A DNA stretch of 64,000 bases, taken from Symbiodinium natans (taxonomy: Eukaryota; Sar; Dinophyceae; Suessiales; Symbiodiniaceae). The translations under genes were made by a program, and so were the position numbers. Below the pieces are notes generated by a model. The model was given only the letters and a program-made list of their open reading frames with translations. It did no database searches and was not told the DNA's origin. The stretch is taken from contig CAJNDS010000013.1 in the NCBI GenBank assembly GCA_905221605.1, forward strand, positions 1-64,000. The letters run 5' to 3'. Positions 1-8,500 of this stretch are shown in pieces. How positions within the stretch are numbered: the first letter of the stretch is position 1; every line of letters starts with the position of its first letter.

Positions 1-117
1 GCTCATCGGGTGGGGGGGGGGGGCTTGTAGGGTTCGTAGTGCTTAAACAGACTTTACAGGATTTGGAGGGTTTAGGGCTGTTGGATCAGCCATGCTGGGT
101 TCAGGGTGTCATGGATT

Positions 118-188
118 TCTGGGGTTTAGGGTTTAGGGTTTAGGGTTTAGGGTTTAGGGTTTAGGGTTTAGGGTTTAGGGTTTAGGGT
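118..188 (+). repeat. Interstitial telomeric tract (TTTAGGG)n
   Basis: About nine perfect heptamers with unique sequence on both sides, so this is an internal tract and not a chromosome end. Confidence 0.9.
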
Positions 189-1044
189 TCAGGGTCTCGG
201 GTGTAGGGGGTATGAGGGCCTTGAGCCTCTGCAGCGCAGGCAGGAGTCAGCTTGTTGGACATTTTGGCTGTTGTGTGGGGTTTAAGGTCATAAGGTTTAG
301 GGTTTAGGGTTTAGGGTTTAGGGTTCAGGCTTCATCTTCATTTTTTCTTTCGCCAGGTCTTCTGGTTTGTGTTGTACTGAATTGGCTGCTGAGGGGATGT
401 TTTGATTGCTCCAAGCTCTTGAATTTATGTCCGAAACCCTCATAGGGTTTGGGGTGTTTGGGGTGTTTGGGGCGTTTGACCTCCAAACCCAAGAAATCGA
501 AACTCGTGCCCCATAAGGGTGTAAGTTCCTGTGAAACCTCCTAAACCCTAAGCCCTAAACCTAAACCTGAAACCCGAAACCCTAAACAATAACCCTAAAC
601 CCTCTCCGATGGACTTGGGGTACGAAGGCTCCAACTCCAAGAAATCGACACTCAGTCCCCCTAAGGGTGTAAGTTCCCTTGAAACCTCCGAAACCCTAAA
701 CCGTAAACCCTGAACCCAAAAACCCTAAACCCGAAAATCCTAAAACCCTGCACGCCCTGCACACAAATTCTCAAAAAACAAACGGAATCCTAAACCTAAA
801 CCCTAAACCCTAAACCCTAAACCCTAAACCCCAAACCCTGAACCCTGAACCCTTGCCAAAATGGCCCCTCTACTCCCTCAGATACTCTTCACGAGGGTCT
901 CCAACACCAAGAAGAACCCAAAGAACCCAAAGAGACCCGAAAGCTCGTAAGCCCTAAGCCCGAAACCCTAAACCCTAAGCCCTAAGCCCTGAACCCTAAA
1001 CCCTAAACCCCAAACCCTAAGCCCTAAACCCTAAACCCGAACTC

Positions 1045-1130
1045 TTTTCCAGACACATCGGAGCGATATCGCGGCGATGTCTACGAGGAGGCGTTTACTA
1101 ATCTCCAGAGTCCGGCTGTCAGTGCAGTTT
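1045..1130 (-). other. Coding-like island, unidentified
   Basis: The minus strand reads open through LEISKRLLVDIAAISLRCVW. The island has CCCTAAA repeats on its low side and TTTAGGG on its high side, as most kinesin exons here do. It may be an exon of a minus-strand gene. No family was recognised. Confidence 0.25.
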
Positions 1131-1552
1131 GGGGAATCCTCTTACGATGCCACTTTTGGGATTTGGGGTTGTCGGCGTTAGGGTTTAGAGCTTAAGAATG
1201 ATAAGTCCCTTCTTTGGGTTTCCCGAATGTTTGCGGGCCTTGTCCTGGGCATCCTTATAAGGATGGAGGACCCTGATTCTTGAAAACCCTAAACTAGCCC
1301 TAAACCCTAACCCTAAACCCTAAAACCAACCCTACCAAGCCCTAAATCGAAGCCCTCAAACCAAAATAGCCCTGCCTGTCAAAGTTCTAGGACATCGGAG
1401 AGAATTTAGGTTCAGGGTTCAGAATTCAGGGTTTAGGGTTTAGGGTTAAGGATTTAGGGTTTAGGGTGTAGGGTTTTGGGTTTGGATCAGCTCCCTAAAT
1501 TTGGGATTTGCCGATTCTGAAGGCTACAGACAACAGACTTGAGAGATGTCGG

Positions 1553-1627
1553 GTTTAGGGTTTAGGGTTTAGGGTTTAGGGTTTAGGGTTTAGGGTTTAG
1601 GGTTTAGGGTTTAGGGTTTAGGGTTTG
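1553..1627 (+). repeat. Interstitial telomeric tract (TTTAGGG)n
   Basis: About ten uninterrupted heptamers, decaying into TTTGGGG and CTTAGGG variants on the right. Confidence 0.9.
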
Positions 1628-1994
1628 GGGCTTAGGGCTTAGGGCTTCGGGTTTAGGGTGTAGGGCTCGAGGGTTTTGCAGTGAAGGTTTGATTTCAAGG
1701 CTTAGGCAACTGCTCGGAACACAGCAGCTCATGACTTAGGCCACAATAAAAGCGTGTTCGGCTTCTCTATGGGTAGCTAGGCTGCAAATTTAGGGCTTAC
1801 TGGGTTTTAGGGTCGCAAGACGGAAGGTATAGGGTGCCCCAATCCCCTTCCCGAACCTCCCTACCTGAGCTGAGGTTTATAAAGCCATTCGAAATCCCCT
1901 TCTGAAAAGGTTTGCCTTAGAAAGAAGGAAACTGCAACACGTATGGTCCCTTCTCTAAAATGTGGTCCTCTTTGGGGCCCTTACTACAAGGCGG

Positions 1995-2060
1995 CCCTTG
2001 CTATTTAGGACACCCAAGAAGGGAAGCATCATTTAGTGAACTGACCATATCCCCAAAGCG
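1995..2060 (+). repeat. Dispersed repeat, copy 1
   Basis: The segment from AAGGCGGCC through TATTTAGG, CACCCAA, AGGGA and CATCATTT to GAACTG matches 54853-54915 in the same order and spacing with scattered differences. Function is unknown. Confidence 0.55.
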
Positions 2061-2228
2061 TGGAGCCTAGAGTTATGTAGGGCGGCCAGGAAGATCCGTT
2101 GCTGATGCTAGCAAGGCGGCCCCACATCTCTCGAACTAATGGTAGCCCTAACCCCCCAACCCTACCCTAAGCCCCAAACCCCAAACCTCAAACCCCTTAA
2201 GCCGCAACCCTAAACCCTAAACCCTAAA

Positions 2229-2233
2229 CCCTA
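2229..2233 (+). other. Target-site duplication, left (CCCTA)
   Basis: The five bases before the 5' LTR are CCCTA, and the five after the 3' LTR (11080-11084) are also CCCTA. Both are in register with flanking CCCTAAA repeats. A 5-bp duplication is typical of Ty1/copia-class integrases. Confidence 0.85.
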
Positions 2234-2520
2234 TGCGGAGCTGCAATTGGTATTGTAGAAAGGAGTTAGTGTTGGAAGTTGGAAGGGTTAATGAACCCGG
2301 TAATCGTATTTGGCTCAAGATGGGCTTGAACAGAAAGCCACAAGTTCAAAAAGTAGTGCCTGGGTTCTTAGGGTTTGATAAGGGTGTGGATTCCTTCCCC
2401 CTTTCCTTCCCCCCTGGGTTGCTCTTATCCGTGTTCTTGGTTGTTTCTTGGTTCGATCTGGGAAATATAAGTTCAGGGCGATTAGGGGAGTTGATTTCCT
2501 TCCTTGGTTGTCCCCCCGTA
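2234..2520 (+). repeat. 5' LTR (287 bp)
   Basis: Direct repeat of 10793-11079 with one mismatch. It contains a spliced-leader-like core (2309-2319), a pyrimidine-rich stretch (about 2392-2455) and a second pyrimidine run ending CCCCCCGTA at the PBS junction. The reading frame of the internal ORF is open back through the whole LTR. Confidence 0.95.
2309..2319 (+). promoter_or_regulatory. Spliced-leader-like sequence inside the LTR
   Basis: TTTGGCTCAAG is identical to the last 11 bases of the conserved dinoflagellate trans-spliced leader (ending TTTTGGCTCAAG). The bases upstream match only loosely. An ATG follows at once (2320) and is in frame with the giant ORF. The same core lies in the 3' LTR at 10868-10878. 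It could be a relic of a trans-spliced transcript that was reverse transcribed, or chance. Confidence 0.5.
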
Positions 2521-2533
2521 GGTTATGAGCCCA
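2521..2533 (+). promoter_or_regulatory. Primer-binding site, half-tRNA-iMet type
   Basis: GGTTATGAGCCCA starts at the base after the LTR. Its complement, TGGGCTCATAACC, is the anticodon stem-loop of a eukaryotic initiator tRNA-Met with anticodon CAT. Copia of Drosophila is primed by the 5' half of this tRNA, cut in the anticodon arm. Most other LTR elements use the tRNA 3' end. Confidence 0.85.
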
Positions 2534-2586
2534 AATTAGGTTCTCTGCGGTTAAGTGTTCTTTCAAGGTTTTGGGATCAAGAAGCA

Positions 2587-5500
2587 ATGCCTTCTCCGAA
2601 GCGATGGCTCCAACTTGCCTCGGATGGTGGACAAGATGGTGGAGCTGGAAATGGTGCAGCTGAGTCTCTGGGTGAAAGAGCGGTGTTGGAAGAGGTGATT
2701 CCCGACGCTGAAGAACATCTGGAAGAGGCCTTGGTTGCAGAAAGCCCCAATGTGGGTATGAATCCCAATAGGGATATGGTTAGTAATGCTGAAGCTGAAG
2801 GACGTGCTGTTTCTGTACCGCCAAAGCCTGGTGAAAAAAGGAACTGGGATGCGACTGGTGGCATAGATCGTGAAATGGAGGTGACTGTTTTACGAGTGTT
2901 ACACAAACACGGGTACCAGCCGTCGTCTTCGACTTCGGGTCGAATGGTAGACCAAGAGTCTCAGACCGATCTGATTGGAGAAGTGCTACAAGCGACCAGG
3001 AGGCCGTTGAACAAGATCAAAAAGGGTCCATCTTCGAGTTCCCAAGGTGGTGGAAGTGGTCACAAACAGAAGGGCGCGGACGGCTTTGAAGCTGCACCTG
3101 CTGCTGAATACGCCATGGGGGAGGAGGAGATCCTACAGATGGAGGCTGAACGGTTGCGACAGCTGTCAGAAGAAGAGTACGAGATGCGACAGGTTTCTGA
3201 AAGGGACGGTTTTCGGAAAGACGAGCATCTGATCCAAGCGTGTGATGGCACAATGTGGGAATTGCACCTCCATGAAGATGGGAGACAATATTATTACTGC
3301 CTGGATACGCACGAAACCAAGTGGACATTGCCGGTGGTAGGTGAAAAGGTGAAGAGTGATGAGGTGGTTGGGTCTCCTTTGGGCAATGAGCTGGAAATGG
3401 AGGCGGCACTGGATTCTTCATCCTCTACTCCGAAGACTGAGTCTACGAGGGCATTCCAAGGTAGTGTAAATAGTTTAGGTGAAAAAGATTTTTCCTCTAC
3501 TATCAGGGATAGCGGTCCTAGGGCTGATGGTGACGCCCCGACCTCGGGTTCTCCTGATGAGGAAGGGATTCCTGGGAACCAAGCCAACATCGCTGGAGCT
3601 CAACACCTGGATCGGGAAGAAACAGAAGCGCTTTCTGAGGGTGGGGCAGCGATGGAATTGGTGGATCCAGAAGAGAAAATGCCCAATGAGGTGATCGGAA
3701 CTGTGTCGGCTGCAGAAGAGCGAGTGGTGGATGTGGTACCTGTTGTTCAGGAAGGTGGTCCTGGAGATTCGGAGGATGGAGAGAAAAAGTTGTGTGTTAC
3801 GACTGAGGAGGTCTCTTCGTTTGGTGCCAAGAATTCTGCCATTCAAGGGGAAAAAGAAGCTTCTGGAATAGCTGGAGACACGGATGATCTGAAAAATGAG
3901 GCCTGGAGCGCCAATGATGCGCGGGTTGATGCGCCAGATATTACCTGGAGTGCGAAGGAAGCACGGGTTGAGGTGCATGTGGTGGTACGTTCCACGGGCG
4001 ACTGCAACAATGGGGCGCAGGTCTCCGCAGCAGCTGATGATGGAGGTTCACAGGTGGACGCACTGGTGCAACCTGAAGTTAGCAGCGAGGAACGAAATGA
4101 CAAGGGCTACACCGGAGCCAATGAGGCAGCTGTGGTCAATGATGGTGGAAATTCTCCTTTGGAGGCCATGGAACCAAAGGAGCCTGCGGTGGAAGAAAGT
4201 GTGCCTGCCGTGGATGATCGACTCAATTGCCCTGCAGTGGAAGAAGATTTGCCTGCTGCAGAAGGTGAGACAAAGGACTCCAATGATGGGTCCACTCCCA
4301 TGAAGGGAGAAGCGTTGCCGTCTGGAAGTTCACCGGAAGTCGACACCGAGCGAACTACAGCAGATGAGGCAAAGCCGTTGGCGGAGAAAAAGGGAGGTCC
4401 TGAAATCCAGGAGCACAAAAAAGATGAGCTTGTGGGACTCGTGGAGCAGGACGAGCAGTGTGACCCAAAGGTGAAGACAAAGGATGCGCCAGGAGCCGAT
4501 GATACAGAGATGGTTTCTGAAGAGCGTGTAAAGAAAGTGCCCCGAGCGGGAGCCTTGGAGTCACCTGGGCCACATTGCTATCAAGAGGGAGATGAGATCA
4601 TGGGTCTGGTGCGCTGCATCAATGGGTATGGAGCTTTTTTGGACCATGGGGATATGAATGTATTGATTCCTGCAGAAGGGAACAATGCATATCAGTTCAA
4701 GTTTGGTGATACTGTCAATGGAACTGTGAAACGAGTGGAAGATGATGGTACCATAATCTTGGACACCTTTCTGGTTTTGGAAGAGGACGTGGAGGACTCT
4801 TCTTCGACGCTGCGGAAGTGGAAACCCAGCGGCTGGAGTACGTGGTGGACGGATTCATGGTATGCTGGTCAATGGTACCAAGATTCCAACGGTCAATGGG
4901 ACTGGAAACAGGAGGAAGAGCAATCCGATGAAGAGCTTGTGGTACAGGAGTTGTCTTCTGAAGAACGAAAAGAAAGGCAACTTTATGGAGAAAAGATCTA
5001 CAAAGCTCTTCTGGAGAATGGAAATGAAGAGGAAGCCTATGTTGGCAAAATTACTGGGATGCTGTTAGGTCGGCCGATGGAAGATTTACAGGAGTGTGTT
5101 GCGGATCAGGCATTCCTCAATGCGGAAGCTCGGCGCGCGTATGGCATCTTGCAAAATGATGGTTGGAAGCCTGATGGTACAGAAAGCACAGGCTTGGGGA
5201 AGTTAACCACTTTTTCCCGAAAACAGTACCACAACGCGCTTTTCGAACTGGCATGTAGAAAAAGGAGATTTTCTCGACCAGTTGTGGGTGAAGCGGTGGC
5301 AACGGTGCTGAATCAAGGGGAAGATGAGTTTTGGAACGCGCTTTGGTTGGACACCAAGCTATTTTTGCAGGAGCTTGATGGTGCAGTGCAATCCATGAGC
5401 AAAAGGGAGAACAAGCCAATGGAAGCCTACATGGATCCTGACCAGTACAAAAAGGCTTACATGACACCAAAGACGGTGTTGTCACCTGGTTACAGCAAGC

Positions 5501-8500
5501 TGTGCAGGTTCTTCAATAAGGGAAGGTGTCGCAATGGCGATGGGTGTCCCTATGAGCATCGTCGGTACGGTGAAGGTTGGCCAGAAGGGGGGTCAACTGA
5601 TCCAAAGAATAGCCAAGAAGCTGATGATGAGGACGGGAACATCGGTGACCCTCCCACAGAGGAAGGTACAGTGGATGAGGCACAGCAGGAGCGGGAGGAT
5701 TTAGCCTTCCGGGCCAAGTACAATTTTGGCAAAGGTGCATCAAAGGGTGAGCCTACGTCAGGTGAGCCAAAAGGTCGGCTGTGTCTGTATTACAATCAAG
5801 GTGGTTGTAAATATGGGACTGCATGCAGGTACCTTCACAACGATGATGTAGCATTGGAAGGGACTTGGGAGCCCGGCAAAGCTTGGGACAATGCTTCCAG
5901 GAAGTCACTAAGGGACGCAGGGTTCCACCATTGCTGTTTCGATTATTACCTCAGAGGACGTTGCCGGAAAGGGTTAAATTTCTGCAAGTACTCCCATGAC
6001 GAGATGTCAGAGGAGCGGTTGTCGCTCCTGAAACACTTGGTACAGGTGGCCAATCAGGTCCGGTTTGAAAAAGAGAGAGGATGGGAGCTTACGGATAGAA
6101 GCACTTTTCAGCCACCTGCGAGTGGGGGAGCTGAATCTTCCTCATCCTCGGCACCAAAAGCGCTGCAAATGACCAATGTGTCACAAAAAGATGGTGAAAA
6201 AGGTATTCTGGATGAAGTAGAAGCTGATGAGCAAAAGAATTCGGTGGCTGCATCCACTAGTACTCAGCTTCACAATCCGGAGGAGCCGATTGAAAATTGG
6301 ATGGCTCGCAACGCACACCTGTGGGTGTATACCCCTCATGTAAGTGAGGTGATGATTACGCTTGGTGTGACCAATGTGTCGGACTTGCAAGAGTTCATCT
6401 TTGTGGAAGATTTGGTTGACAAAGGGATCAACAAAGTGACCGCATGCAAAATTCTGCAATTGGTGGGTGAGGTCCGATATCGACCGGGAGGACCGGAAAA
6501 GGCAGTTCCGTCTGATGCATCTGTACGGGTACAACAATCTTCTGGGAACAAAGGGACTGGAAGAGCGGCGGTGCGAACCCTCACTCAGGTGCGTGAAGCT
6601 GAAGACTCCGGTGCAAAAACTATGCCGAGAGGTTCCTATCGGGAGCTTTTTGATAAGGTCAGGTACCGTGATGGTTGGACGCTTGCGCAGAGGTCTCCGT
6701 TGTGCGTACAGAAGCTGCGGTTGGTGGGAGTTGGAATGCCGCCGGTGAATCCACCAACGAAAAAGTATCGGTCAAGATCAAACCCTGTAAGAAGGGGAAG
6801 GCCCTTGCTGGACAAAAAACAGGTGCGACAGGTGCCACGATCTCGGTCACAACGACGAGTGCAACTGGCGGAAGTGGTGGAAAAACCGAAGCCACTGGAG
6901 CCGGTGAAACCTCGTGGTGGTTTGTCGTATCCATTCAGCAGAGCGTGGGCAGATGTGGTGGATGATGATGACCAGGCGGAGGCTTTGGTCTCGTATGCCG
7001 CTTCCTCAAGCGATTCAAGCGAGGAGGAGACCAATGCGGTACAACGCCTGAAGGAACTCTTTTTGCAAGAAAGGGATTCGTGGAGAACTGCGAGTCGTGG
7101 CAATGTTCCACAAAGTGGTTCTTCAGGCTCCAATGCTGGGCCGAAAAAATCGGTTCACCTTGGCGAAGGGCGCGACAAAGCGTCGCGGGGGGAGACCCGC
7201 CAAGAAGTGACTTCTCAAGTTTTTTCGCTACCACAACCTTCTCGTCGAGCTGAACGGTCTCAAAAAAGAACAAGGGATGGTTCAGTTATGGTTGGTTCGC
7301 TGGCGGTGGGCTCCACGGATGAGGTTTTACCTGGGCAAGGTGCTGCTGGACAGGTGAATGTCTCTGAAAGCGCTCAAGTTCTTCCTGGGCATGAAGTGGC
7401 TGGACAGGAGACGGCGCCGGAAGGAGCAGTACAGATTTCTGGCGAGGAGACCGACCAAAAAGAAGGAGAAGGCGGGAGCAATGATCTCCGTGGTAATGAT
7501 GCGAAGATGTTGGATGGTGGTCCGGTGAGGAGTGACCTTCAGCAATTGCTGGTGAAAGGCCTTCTGACTCGAATTTATTGGAAGGTTGCAGTTGGCAAGT
7601 TGCCAATGGGGCAAAGAGATTGCCAAAAAGGGTCCAATAAGATGGATCGAAATTTGGTTATTAGCATGTCATCCGAGGGTGCAAGCGAACAGGATGAGAA
7701 CCTGGCACTGGAGGACGATGCTGATCAGTCAATGGGAGACGGTGCAATGGTTATGGTGTATGATCCAGGAACGCTGATCCAGTCGCCAACAACTGATTGG
7801 GTTATGCGTCGCGGTCTGACCGATCGTACCGTCTGGCCAGCAATGGCGCACCTGGCACAGAGGATATGTGCTGAAATGGTTCAAGTGGATGAAATGAATG
7901 CCCAGCTAGGGACTGGAACACTCCTTTTTCAAAGGAGAGATCAAGGATATTATACTGACCTGCATCATTCGTTCCATGACAACCCGTGCTTGCCGGCGGT
8001 GGGGAATTACCCTCTTTCGGTGATGGGTACCTTGTTGTCTCCTGGTCTGGAAGGGGAATTCAAGAATACGGACAAGTTTGGTACTGCTATGGAGGCAATT
8101 GCCTATGATTGGAGCCGCAGTCCAGGCATGGAAGTTCATATTGAACTTATGGCGAGGGTAGCCAAAATGGTTCACCCATTCCTGAATCTGGGAGCACAAG
8201 GGTCGGTGATGGTTTCAGAATTTCTCTGGCAGCGCGGGAGGGCTCGGTTGATGGAGTTTCTTCAAGCGGCGACTTGTGCGGACCAATTGGAGGCTCTCTG
8301 GAGAAGGATGGACGACGATGCGGATGAGGAGGTGGATCCTTCGACAGCGATGCTGGAAGTTCTTGGACTAGAGGATGCGGTGCTTGATCAAGGGAACAAT
8401 GAATCCCTTATTCCCATTGAAGATGCTGGAGGTGAGACAAGCGGTGACACTGGAGGGAAGGGCAAAGCGCCAGAAGTTTCTCCGGAAGAGGAGAAATCCA

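Larger units (their letters stand above)
1..2228. other. Telomere-repeat-rich flank, no clear gene
   Basis: Interrupted TTTAGGG-type tracts alternate with CCCTAAA-type tracts (G-rich on + at 118-188, 297-326 and 1553-1627; C-rich on + at 790-850 and 955-1040). Between them is unique sequence with no long ORF. One minus-strand open island (1045-1130) and one dispersed repeat copy (about 1995-2060) are listed separately. The stretch 1640-1990 holds nothing I recognise. Confidence 0.6.

Noticed and set aside
118-188. True chromosome end
   Set aside because: Telomeric tracts occur throughout, in both orientations, with unique sequence on each side. No terminal array is present at either window edge.
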